Assembly: GCA_016192825.1 (NCBI GenBank)
Contig: JACPTK010000094.1
Coordinates: 1 to 48,088 of the forward strand
DNA length: 48,088 nt
Direction of reading: 5' to 3'
DNA from: Betaproteobacteria bacterium
GTDB lineage: Bacteria > Pseudomonadota > Gammaproteobacteria > Burkholderiales > SG8-41
Position 1 is the stretch's first letter. Every line of letters begins with the position of its first letter. Of the stretch, positions 9,338 to 16,523 are shown one piece after another. Under the pieces are notes generated by a model. That model was given only the letters and a program-made list of their open reading frames with translations, was not told where the DNA came from and searched no databases. Position numbers and translations under genes: made by a program.

Positions 9338-9531
9338 TTTTCTCCCTCTCCTTTACTTCACCACAACCTATCAAAACCGCTGTCACAGCACGTAACGTCC
9401 CCTCAACAATCCCCGCCGAATCAATTACCGACCAATTGATAACGCCTAAGGGAAAACTGTTTTTCGCATTATGCGTATCGCACAACTCCTGCGTAAAATG
9501 AAAATATTGCACCTATAACGGTCAAATATTC
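9338..9531. promoter_or_regulatory. Divergent control region with palindromic operator candidates
   Basis: The 194 nt between the LysR gene and the operon it faces contain a perfect 7-7-7 inverted repeat at 9420-9440 (ATCAATT, 7-nt spacer, AATTGAT). They also hold two overlapping smaller palindromes: CGCAT-T-ATGCG at 9465-9475 and TGCG-TAT-CGCA at 9472-9482. LysR regulators usually bind such sites between divergent promoters. None fits the textbook T-N11-A exactly, so assignment as operator is inference. The stretch is A+T-rich and should also carry both promoters. Confidence 0.55.
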
Positions 9532-10428
9532 ATGAATATTGATACAGATGGGTTGCAGGCTTTCGTGCAGATCGCTGAGTCTGGTAGTTTCCGCGAGGCA
9601 GCCAACGAGCTGTTTATAACTCAGTCTGCGCTGTCGCACCGGCTAAGCAAGTTCGAAGAACAACTAGGCGTTAGGCTTTTCGATCGAACTACACGACGTA
9701 TAAGACTTACCGCTATTGGGAAAGATTTTCTTCCTCATGCGCGAAGACTAATAGAGGACTTTAAGGGCTGCCTAACAAGGCTTAGGGAGATGGCAACACA
9801 AGGTGTTGGGGATGTGACACTGGCTTGTATTTCCACCGCTGCCACCCACATGCTCCCAGAGGTGGTTAGCGAGTACGCTGCTTGCCATCCCAACAATCGC
9901 GTTCGTATTCTCGACGTTCATAGTAGCGAAGCGTGGCAGTTAGTGCTAAAGAGTGAAGCTGAATTTGGCATAACAGCTATACGAGGAAATGAATCGAATA
10001 TCGAATTCGAACCATTATTTGATGATCCTTTTGTAGTCGCATGTCGCCAAGATCATGTCTTGGCAAAGTACAAGAAAGTCAAGTGGATCGATCTGAACAA
10101 TTTTCGATTGATCGCCGTTGGACGTCGCGGCGGTACCCGCGGGTTAGTCGATGTCGTTCCATCGAATGCGGTGATGCCAAGACTGTGGTCCTATGAAGTT
10201 CAGAACTCATTGTCGACTGGCCTCGCCATGGTCAAAGCTGGTATAGGAGTAATCGCCGTGCCACGCCTCGCGTTGCCCCTTGGCGAACATCCGCTGTTAG
10301 TTACCCGGCCGCTTATCGCGCCTTCAATTTCGCGCACTATAGGAGTAATAAGGTGTCGTGGTGCGACCTTATCACCGGCGGCGCAAGAATTTCTTGACTT
10401 AATCAAGAAATATCTGGCAAGTCAGTAG
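9532..10428 (+). CDS. LysR-family transcriptional regulator
   Basis: 298 residues. An N-terminal winged helix-turn-helix (about 5-64: AFVQIAESGSFREAANELFITQSALSHR split over the helix pair, then EEQLGVRLFDRTTRRIRLT) is followed by the type 2 periplasmic-binding-like effector domain (about 90-295). It is transcribed away from the tricarballylate-dehydrogenase-like operon with a 194-nt shared control region, so it probably activates that operon in response to its substrate or an intermediate. Codon use is A+T-rich like the island and unlike the genes downstream, so it seems to have arrived with the island. Confidence 0.93.
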   Translation: MNIDTDGLQAFVQIAESGSFREAANELFITQSALSHRLSKFEEQLGVRLFDRTTRRIRLTAIGKDFLPHARRLIEDFKGCLTRLREMATQGVGDVTLACISTAATHMLPEVVSEYAACHPNNRVRILDVHSSEAWQLVLKSEAEFGITAIRGNESNIEFEPLFDDPFVVACRQDHVLAKYKKVKWIDLNNFRLIAVGRRGGTRGLVDVVPSNAVMPRLWSYEVQNSLSTGLAMVKAGIGVIAVPRLALPLGEHPLLVTRPLIAPSISRTIGVIRCRGATLSPAAQEFLDLIKKYLASQ

Positions 10429-10796
10429 GTCAAACGTGGCTCGGCTTGTTTTGCGTCGCCCGATCTCGGGTCGGACTACGCCAACTTTGAGTAGCTGTGG
10501 AATTCACCGTCCGCCGAGCAGCGGGTTTCGACGTTAGAGCGTCAATGTCAGGGGAAAATGGGATACTCGATTGACGTGACTGGCTTCGCAAGTTCCGCCA
10601 TCTCGTAGATAGACTGGATGTGGAACAGGAATGGGCAATGACTGGCCGATAGCCGCCATCCGTCAGCGGTCGTAGCAGGTTGAATTCGGACGCCCGTGGC
10701 GAGGCCCGGTCTTTAAGCCCGGAGCTGCCCCGACCTCGAAATCGCATCGCGCGTCATGTGCCCTCGCGATTAACTCAAGCCTGTTTTCCTGGCGGC
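10429..10796. other. Intergenic region at the island border
   Basis: About 370 bases with no believable gene. An open frame on the minus strand is Ser/Arg-rich with no family resemblance and looks like noise. The motif CTATCGGCCAG (10644-10656 region, minus strand) recurs near 45460 in another gap, suggesting decayed dispersed repeat material. Base composition changes here from the A+T-rich island to the G+C-rich backbone. Confidence 0.35.
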
Positions 10797-12035
10797 CTAA
10801 TCGGTTCGGTTACCCGTTTCCCGCAGCCAAGCGACCGCGCCCGTGCCTGCGGCGCGCCCGGTGGCGAAGCAGGCGGTAAGGAGGTAGCCGCCCGTCGGCG
10901 CTTCCCAATCGAGCATCTCGCCCGCGCAGAACACGCCGGGGAGAGCGCGGATCATCAACTGCTCGTCGAGTGCTTCGAAAACAACGCCGCCCGCGCTGCT
11001 GATCGCTTCGGCGAGCGGGCGGGCCGCGACGAGCTTCAACGGCAACGTCTTGATAGCCGCCGCCAGGCGGCCGGAATCCGCGAAGTCCGCGGCCGGCATG
11101 AGTTCCCGCAGCAACCCGACCTTGACGCCCTTCAGGCCCGTGCGGCTCTGGATATGTCCGGACAGTGAGCGCCGGCCCCGCGGGCGCGACAGCTCGTACA
11201 TCAGGCGCGAGAGTTCCCAGTCCGGCGCAAGATCGAGGTGGAGCACCGCTGTGCCCGTGGCGGCCATCTCGTCGCGCAGCGGCGCGGACAGGGCGTAGAT
11301 CAGGCCGCCCTCGACGCCGTTTTCCGTCACGACGAACTCGCCTTCCAGCCGGAACGCGCCGCCGTCCCGGACTGCCAGCGAGGCAATCACCGACTTGACC
11401 GGCGTGCCGCCGAAACGCGCGCGGAAATGCTTGCTCCAGCCGGTATCGAAGCCGCAGTTCGAGGGCCGCAGTGGGGCGATGGCAACCCCGCGCTGCGCGA
11501 GCAGCGGGACCCAGGCGCCGTCCGAGCCGAGCTGCGGCCAACTGCCGCCGCCCAGCGCCAGCACGACGGCGTCGGCGCGCGCGGCGCGCTCGCCGTTCCG
11601 GGCGGCGAACCGCAACGCGCCGTCGCTGCCCCAGCCAAGCCAGCGATGACGGGTATGGAACCTCACGCCGGCGGCGCGCAGGCGGTGGAGCCACGCGCGC
11701 AGCAGCGGCGCGGCTTTCATGCCGGCGGGGAACACGCGTCCCGAGGAGCCCACGAAAGTCTCGGCGCCGAGTCCTTTTGCCCACTCTCGCAGCGCGTCGG
11801 GCCCGAAGGCATCCAGCAGCGGCGCGATGCGCTCGCGGCGCGATCCGTAGCGTGACAGTAACGCATCGAGCGGCTCGGAGTGGGTGAGATTCAGCCCGCC
11901 CTTGCCAGCCAGCAGGAACTTGCGGCCGACCGACGGCATGGCGTCGTAGACGTCGACGCTCGCGCCGCCCTGGACCGCGGCCTCCGCCGCCATCAGCCCG
12001 GCGGGGCCCCCGCCGATTACTGCTACAGATCGCAT
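10797..12035 (-). CDS. Uncharacterised flavoprotein of the PP_4765 / HI0933 (BaiN-like) family
   Basis: 412 residues from ATG 12035, which begins the Rossmann strand at once (SVAVIGGGPAGLMAAEAA). This is the reason for rejecting the longer frame to 12122. Further marks are GRKFLLAGKGGLNLTHSE, GSSGRVFPAG, LALGGGSWPQLGSDG and the C-terminal FCAGEMLDWEAPTGGYLL, the signature of the HI0933-like NAD(P)/FAD oxidoreductases. The family fold is known, but the physiological substrate is not established for this branch. It stands alone, convergent with nothing and divergent from the partner-switching genes. Upstream of the start lies a CTTGGCGG direct repeat instead of a normal ribosome-binding site. 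Confidence 0.85.
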   Translation of the reverse strand: MRSVAVIGGGPAGLMAAEAAVQGGASVDVYDAMPSVGRKFLLAGKGGLNLTHSEPLDALLSRYGSRRERIAPLLDAFGPDALREWAKGLGAETFVGSSGRVFPAGMKAAPLLRAWLHRLRAAGVRFHTRHRWLGWGSDGALRFAARNGERAARADAVVLALGGGSWPQLGSDGAWVPLLAQRGVAIAPLRPSNCGFDTGWSKHFRARFGGTPVKSVIASLAVRDGGAFRLEGEFVVTENGVEGGLIYALSAPLRDEMAATGTAVLHLDLAPDWELSRLMYELSRPRGRRSLSGHIQSRTGLKGVKVGLLRELMPAADFADSGRLAAAIKTLPLKLVAARPLAEAISSAGGVVFEALDEQLMIRALPGVFCAGEMLDWEAPTGGYLLTACFATGRAAGTGAVAWLRETGNRTD

Positions 12036-12060
12036 TTGAACCGCCAAGACCGCCAAGAAA
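12036..12060 (-). repeat. CTTGGCGGTT short dispersed motif
   Basis: On the minus strand the bases before the flavoprotein start read CTTGGCGGT CTTGGCGGTT. The same word occurs on the plus strand at about 129-138 and twice near 14519-14546 (with a third partial copy). All three sites are at gene ends or starts. It is a short repeat of unknown role. Confidence 0.5.
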
Positions 12061-12327
12061 TTGATAACTAAGGGTGATCGAAATGTCAGGCCGTGTCTGG
12101 ATTCCTGTACACGACGATTCAACCAGGAGCGTTACTGACATTATCGCCGCAAGTGAGGTGGCATATGGAACCAAGCCAGGCGGTTCCGCGGTCACCGGCG
12201 GTCACTGGCGCCCACCCGTCTGTCATGGGCGGAGTTTGGCGGGATACTACTTTTTCCGCCATTGTCCGAACGGGTGCTTTATCATTGCTGCGGCGCTGTT
12301 TTCGAATCTGGGAGGGGGGTGCGAATC

Positions 12328-12672
12328 ATGTCTATCAACTACGAGGATATCGGCGACAACCTTCGCCGAATAGTGATCACCGGCCGTCTCGACATGCCGG
12401 GAACCGACTCCGTGGCATCCAAGCTCGGGGAGTTGGTCGCCGCGCCGAAAAAGGGGGTGGTTGTCGACCTGTCTTCCGTCCAGTTCCTTGCCTCGATCGG
12501 CATACGCGCACTCATTACCAGCGCCAAGGCGGTCCAGCAGCGCGGGGGCAAGATGGCGCTGGTTGTCGATGGCGGCTCGTCGGTCTTGATGAGCCTCGAA
12601 GCCACCGGGGTCGATCAATTGATCCCGGTTTTTGGGAACACCGCGGATGCCGAAAGGGCAGCAGTCGCCTGA
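12328..12672 (+). CDS. STAS-domain anti-anti-sigma factor
   Basis: 114 residues. ATG at 12328 is chosen because GGGAGGGGG precedes it by a good distance. VVVDLSSVQFLASIGIRAL (45-62) is the STAS core, and Ser56 is at the position phosphorylated in SpoIIAA/RsbV-type antagonists. In its unphosphorylated form such a protein releases a target (sigma factor or other effector) from the kinase. It is the first of three genes: antagonist, kinase and phosphatase. The gene overlaps the kinase frame, so translation is probably coupled. Confidence 0.9.
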   Translation: MSINYEDIGDNLRRIVITGRLDMPGTDSVASKLGELVAAPKKGVVVDLSSVQFLASIGIRALITSAKAVQQRGGKMALVVDGGSSVLMSLEATGVDQLIPVFGNTADAERAAVA

Positions 12673-13135
12673 CCGACCGGCGGTGACCGAACGGTCTGCG
12701 TTGCCAGGGTTTGACGAACTCGCGATAGGCGCCAACGGCGCCGAGGCGCGGCGCGCCTCGGAATGGCTCGACACGGCCTGCCGGCGGCGCAACGTGCCGC
12801 AGGCACCGGTGGAGCGACTTGCGCTTTGCCTGTACGAAGTGCTGGCGAACGTCATCGCCCATGGTGGCAGCACGGCGCTCTCGGCGCCGATCAGGCTGCT
12901 GCTCGAGGTCACGCTTGAGCGGGACTGCAGCAAGGCCAGCGTGACGGTATCGGATGCCGGCGTCGCGTTCAATCCCCTGTTCGTCCCGAAGAGAACATTG
13001 CCGAAAACGCTCGGCGAAGCCTCAACGGGCGGGCTGGGACTGGTGATGATCCGCCGCTGCTCCGACTGGCTTGACTACCGCCATGAGGGTGGACGCAACC
13101 ATCTGACGTTCGGCGCGCGCTGGAACGCGCGATGA
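12647..13135 (+). CDS. RsbW-like anti-sigma serine kinase (HATPase_c_2)
   Basis: 162 residues from ATG 12647; a TTG at 12632 and a GTG at 12683 are alternatives. GHKL ATPase motifs are present: the N box LCLYEVLANVIAHG (Glu64, Asn68), the G1 box SDAGVAFNP (Asp103) and G2 STGGLGLVMI (126-134). It should phosphorylate the STAS protein encoded just upstream and sequester the target of the switch. It overlaps the STAS gene at its start and the phosphatase gene at its end (ATGA), so the three are one translational unit. No sigma factor gene is adjacent, so the output is unknown. Confidence 0.88.
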   Translation: MPKGQQSPDRPAVTERSALPGFDELAIGANGAEARRASEWLDTACRRRNVPQAPVERLALCLYEVLANVIAHGGSTALSAPIRLLLEVTLERDCSKASVTVSDAGVAFNPLFVPKRTLPKTLGEASTGGLGLVMIRRCSDWLDYRHEGGRNHLTFGARWNAR

Positions 13136-14403
13136 ACTCGCCCGGCATCACGCGTTTCCGTCGCGGGCCCGATCGCAGGGTTGTGAACCGTCCGGTCGCG
13201 GAGGAACGGCGACGCGGCGATCGGCGCACCGCGGCAATTCAATGGATTCCCCTGTTCCGGGACGCCGATCAGCGCGACCTCGCCGAGGCGCTTGTCAATT
13301 GCGAGGTGTTGCTGCTGCCTGCGGGCACGTCGCTCCTCCGTGCGGGCGAGGCCAACCGCAGTGTTTTCATACTCCTGTCTGGCAAACTGACCGCCCAGCT
13401 GGAGGAAACGAACCCGGACACGGCCATCGAGATCCGTCCCGGCGAATGTATCGGCGAACTCTCGGCGATCGATGGCAAGCCGATCTCGGCACTGGTACTC
13501 GCGGTTTCGCGTGTTCGGGTTCTCCGGCTCGACCGCGAGGTGTTCTGGAACCGCCTGATGCTGCTGCGTGGCGTATCCGAAAACCTGATGACCACCCTCA
13601 CCGAGCGCATGCGTCGTGCAAACGAGAAGGCCCTCGCTTTGCAGCGCGAGCGGCTCGAGCTCAATCACCTCAGAAAGGAGCTGGAAGTCGCGCGCCAGCT
13701 CCAGGCCAGCATGCTGCCTCTGCAGCGACCGTTGTTCCCGGGGCGTTCGGACATCGAAGCATGCGGCTTCATGGAGCCGGCCGCGAAAGTCGGAGGCGAT
13801 CTGTTCGATGCATTCTTCGTCGACAACCGCACGCTGTTCGTTTGCATCGGTGACGTTTCGGGCCACGGCATCGCAGCCGCGTTGTTCATGGTCCGGGTGA
13901 TCGGACTGCTGCGAATGCTGGCCATGGATACGTTGCGGCCGGAGAAACTTCTAGAAACGCTCAACGATCGCCTGTGCATCGGCAATGACGCAAACCTCTT
14001 CGTGACCCTGTTCTGCGGTTTTCTCGACGTGCAGAGCGGCAGCTTCGTCTACTCGAACGGGGGGCATTGCGCGCCGATGGTTTGCGCCGGTCGGGATGCG
14101 GCGCTGCTGCCGCTGCCTCAAGGGACGCTGGTTGGCGCGATGAGCGGCAGGCGCTACGGCAGCATGCAGCGCAACCTCGCGGCCGGGGAAACGCTGTTTT
14201 GCTATACCGACGGCGTGACGGAAGCGGAAAACCACGCTGGCGTCCAGTTTTCCGAGGAAGGCTGTCTCGAGTTGCTGCGCCGTGGCGCGGAGAGCGCGCT
14301 GCCCACGCTCCTGGATTCCTTGCACGAAAAGGTCGTCAGCCACACCGGCTCGAAGGTGCTGGCGGATGACTGCACGATGCTCGCCCTGCGCTTGGTGCGG
14401 TAG
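13132..14403 (+). CDS. Cyclic-nucleotide-binding-like domain fused to SpoIIE/RsbU-type PP2C phosphatase
   Basis: 423 residues with three parts. A basic N-terminus (8-32) leads to a cNMP-binding fold (about 38-150, with GECIGELSAIDGKP at 104-117). A charged coiled coil (about 155-195) joins it to a PPM phosphatase (about 205-423) with metal motifs GGDLFD (Asp223), GDVSGHG (Asp241), CYTDGVTEA and ADDCTML. The phosphate-binding cassette lacks the Arg that normally follows the GE motif (sequence KPISA), so cAMP may not be the ligand. It should dephosphorylate the STAS antagonist, making this the input end of the switch. ATG overlaps the kinase stop (ATGA). Confidence 0.9.
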   Translation: MNSPGITRFRRGPDRRVVNRPVAEERRRGDRRTAAIQWIPLFRDADQRDLAEALVNCEVLLLPAGTSLLRAGEANRSVFILLSGKLTAQLEETNPDTAIEIRPGECIGELSAIDGKPISALVLAVSRVRVLRLDREVFWNRLMLLRGVSENLMTTLTERMRRANEKALALQRERLELNHLRKELEVARQLQASMLPLQRPLFPGRSDIEACGFMEPAAKVGGDLFDAFFVDNRTLFVCIGDVSGHGIAAALFMVRVIGLLRMLAMDTLRPEKLLETLNDRLCIGNDANLFVTLFCGFLDVQSGSFVYSNGGHCAPMVCAGRDAALLPLPQGTLVGAMSGRRYGSMQRNLAAGETLFCYTDGVTEAENHAGVQFSEEGCLELLRRGAESALPTLLDSLHEKVVSHTGSKVLADDCTMLALRLVR

Positions 14404-14545
14404 GGGAGATCAAGCCTGCCGACCCACCACAACTGTACGCGGCAGACCGGCAAGTGTCTTAAGGGACGGGGTAAGGCGCATTATCCGGTCTGAAGTCGTT
14501 TAGATTTAACGATGAGTAACTTGGCGGCCTCGGCGTCTTGGCGGT

Positions 14546-16144
14546 TCAGTTCTTGGCAATGTTGAGTGCGATGGCCTCGGCGACTTCGATGCCGTCGATC
14601 GCCGCCGACAGGATGCCGCCCGCGTAGCCCGCGCCTTCGCCCGCGGGATAGAGGCCACGGGTGTTGACGCTCTGGTAATCCTTGCCGCGCCTGATGCTGG
14701 TGGGCGAGGACGTGCGCGTCTCGACGCCGGTCAGCACCGCGTCGTCCATCGCGTAGCCCCGGATCTGCTTCTCGAAAGCGGGCAGGGCCTCGCGTATCGC
14801 CTCGACCGCGTAGTCGGGAATGCACGCGCCGAGATCGGTCATGCGCACGCCCGGCGTGTAGGACGGCGCGACCGAGCCGAGTGCGGTCGACGGCCGTCCC
14901 GCGAGGAAATCGCCGACGCGCTGCGCGGGCGCAAAGTAATTGCCGCCGCCTGCTTCAAAAGCGCGTTCTTCCCACTTGCGCTGGAAGGCGATCCCCGCGA
15001 GCGGATGGCCGGGATAGTCGGCCGGCGTGATGCCGACGACGATGCCGCTGTTGGCGTTACGCTCGTTGCGCGAGTACTGGCTCATGCCGTTGGTGACGAC
15101 GCACCCCGGCTCCGACGTGGCGGCCACCACCGTGCCGCCGGGGCACATGCAGAAGCTGTAAACCGAGCGGCCGTTACGGCAGTGATGGACCAGCTTGTAA
15201 TCGGCGGCGCCGAGCAGGGGGTTGCCGGCGTGCTTTCCCCAGCGGGCGCGGTCGATGAGCGATTGCGGGTGCTCGATGCGGAAGCCGATGGAGAAGGGCT
15301 TGGGCTCGATGTGCACGCCGCGGTCGTAGAGCATCTGGAAGGTGTCGCGCGCGCTGTGACCCACGGCCAGCACGACGTGATCGGCGGCGATGCGCTCGCC
15401 GTTCGCGAGCACCACGCCGCGCACGCGTCCACCCTCGATGTCGACGTCGGTGACCTTGCATTGAAAGCGGATCTCGCCGCCCAACGCCTGGATGGTCTCG
15501 CGCAGGCTCTCGACCATGGCCACCAGCCGGAACGTGCCGATGTGCGGCTTGGCCACGTACAGGATCTCGGGCGGCGCGCCGGCCTTCACGAACTCCGTGA
15601 GCACCTTGCGCCCCAGGTGGCGCGGGTCTTTCACCTGGCTGTAGAGCTTGCCGTCGGAGAACGTGCCGGCGCCGCCTTCGCCGAACTGAACGTTGGATTC
15701 CGGGTTGAGCACTGATTTGCGCCACAGGCCCCAGGTGTCGCGGGTGCGCTCGCGCACGATCCTGCCGCGGTCGAGCAGGAGGGGGTGGAAGCCCATCTGC
15801 GCGAGCAGCAGGCCGGCAAAGAACCCGCAGGGGCCGGTGCCGATCACCACCGGCCGCGAAGCGAGCCCGGCCGGCGCCTGCGCGACGAACCGGTAGCTCA
15901 TGTCCGGCGCGCGCATGACGCGCCGGTCCTCCTCCAGGCGCGCGAGCAGCGCCGGCTCGTTGCGGACCTCGACGTCCAGCGTGTAGATGAACGCGATCGC
16001 CGGCTTGCGGGCGTCCACCGCACGGCGGAACACCGTGTAGCCGGCCAGCTCCCCCGCGGTGATGCCCAGCCGCTTCAGGATGGCGGAGCGGACGGCGTCT
16101 TCGGGGTGGTCGAGCGGCAGCTTGACTTCGGTGATGCGCAGCAT
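14546..16144 (-). CDS. NAD(P)/FAD-dependent dehydrogenase of the COG2509 family
   Basis: 532 residues. An N-terminal domain of about 95 residues (LRITEVKLPLDHPEDAVRSA, FRRAVDARK) is typical of the family and precedes the FAD site VIGTGPCGFFAG (about 99-110). Downstream are SNVQFGEGGAGTFSDGKL, SFCMCPGGTVV with two cysteines, and the C-terminal GLYPAGEGAGYAGGI. Conserved across bacteria as an uncharacterised flavin oxidoreductase; no substrate is known. It stands alone, convergent with the partner-switching genes. Its 3' end lies next to the CTTGGCGGTT motif, and a heptamer repeat array starts upstream of it. Confidence 0.85.
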   Translation of the reverse strand: MLRITEVKLPLDHPEDAVRSAILKRLGITAGELAGYTVFRRAVDARKPAIAFIYTLDVEVRNEPALLARLEEDRRVMRAPDMSYRFVAQAPAGLASRPVVIGTGPCGFFAGLLLAQMGFHPLLLDRGRIVRERTRDTWGLWRKSVLNPESNVQFGEGGAGTFSDGKLYSQVKDPRHLGRKVLTEFVKAGAPPEILYVAKPHIGTFRLVAMVESLRETIQALGGEIRFQCKVTDVDIEGGRVRGVVLANGERIAADHVVLAVGHSARDTFQMLYDRGVHIEPKPFSIGFRIEHPQSLIDRARWGKHAGNPLLGAADYKLVHHCRNGRSVYSFCMCPGGTVVAATSEPGCVVTNGMSQYSRNERNANSGIVVGITPADYPGHPLAGIAFQRKWEERAFEAGGGNYFAPAQRVGDFLAGRPSTALGSVAPSYTPGVRMTDLGACIPDYAVEAIREALPAFEKQIRGYAMDDAVLTGVETRTSSPTSIRRGKDYQSVNTRGLYPAGEGAGYAGGILSAAIDGIEVAEAIALNIAKN

Positions 16145-16523
16145 TCTGGGGCCGTGTTTATCGGGCCAGGCGGCAGTCTAACCTAAGGGAAAAGGGAAAA
16201 GGGAAAAGGGAAAAGGCGAAAGGCGAAGGTGGGGCCGGTTTTTCGCGGATTCTTCCTGCATTCTAGCTTTGCGCTCGGGTTTCCCTGGCTGTTCGTACCA
16301 GCGTAACGAATATGGATACCAACTGAAGCGTTTCTGAATGCAGCGCCCTCACAGGTGCGTTGGCGGTTGTTCCTGACGCTTCGAGGAGCTCCAGCCAGTA
16401 GGCGCTTTCGTCGAGTTGACATGGCGATGGGCGGCGCCCGCGCCCGGGTTTATTGTCTTTTCCCTTTTTCCCTTATTGCAGTATTCTGTCCGGTGCCATA
16501 GATGATTCCTTGGAGTTCAAATA
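16145..16523. repeat. Intergenic with heptamer repeats (AAAAGGG array) and inverted partner
   Basis: At 16185-16229 GGG occurs at 16187, 16194, 16201 and 16208, exactly 7 bp apart with AAAA between, then two AAAGGCG-like units. This fits a G-quadruplex pattern (four G3 runs, 4-nt loops). A pyrimidine-rich partner with the complementary words lies at 16456-16477. No gene was recognised in the roughly 380 bases. Confidence 0.75.

Noticed and set aside
9420-9440. Exact T-N11-A LysR box
   Set aside because: The 7-7-7 palindrome is perfect but its T and A are not 11 apart, so only a general operator is claimed.
10430-10747. A 105-codon minus-strand frame after the LysR gene
   Set aside because: Ser/Arg-rich translation without recognisable domain or ribosome-binding site.
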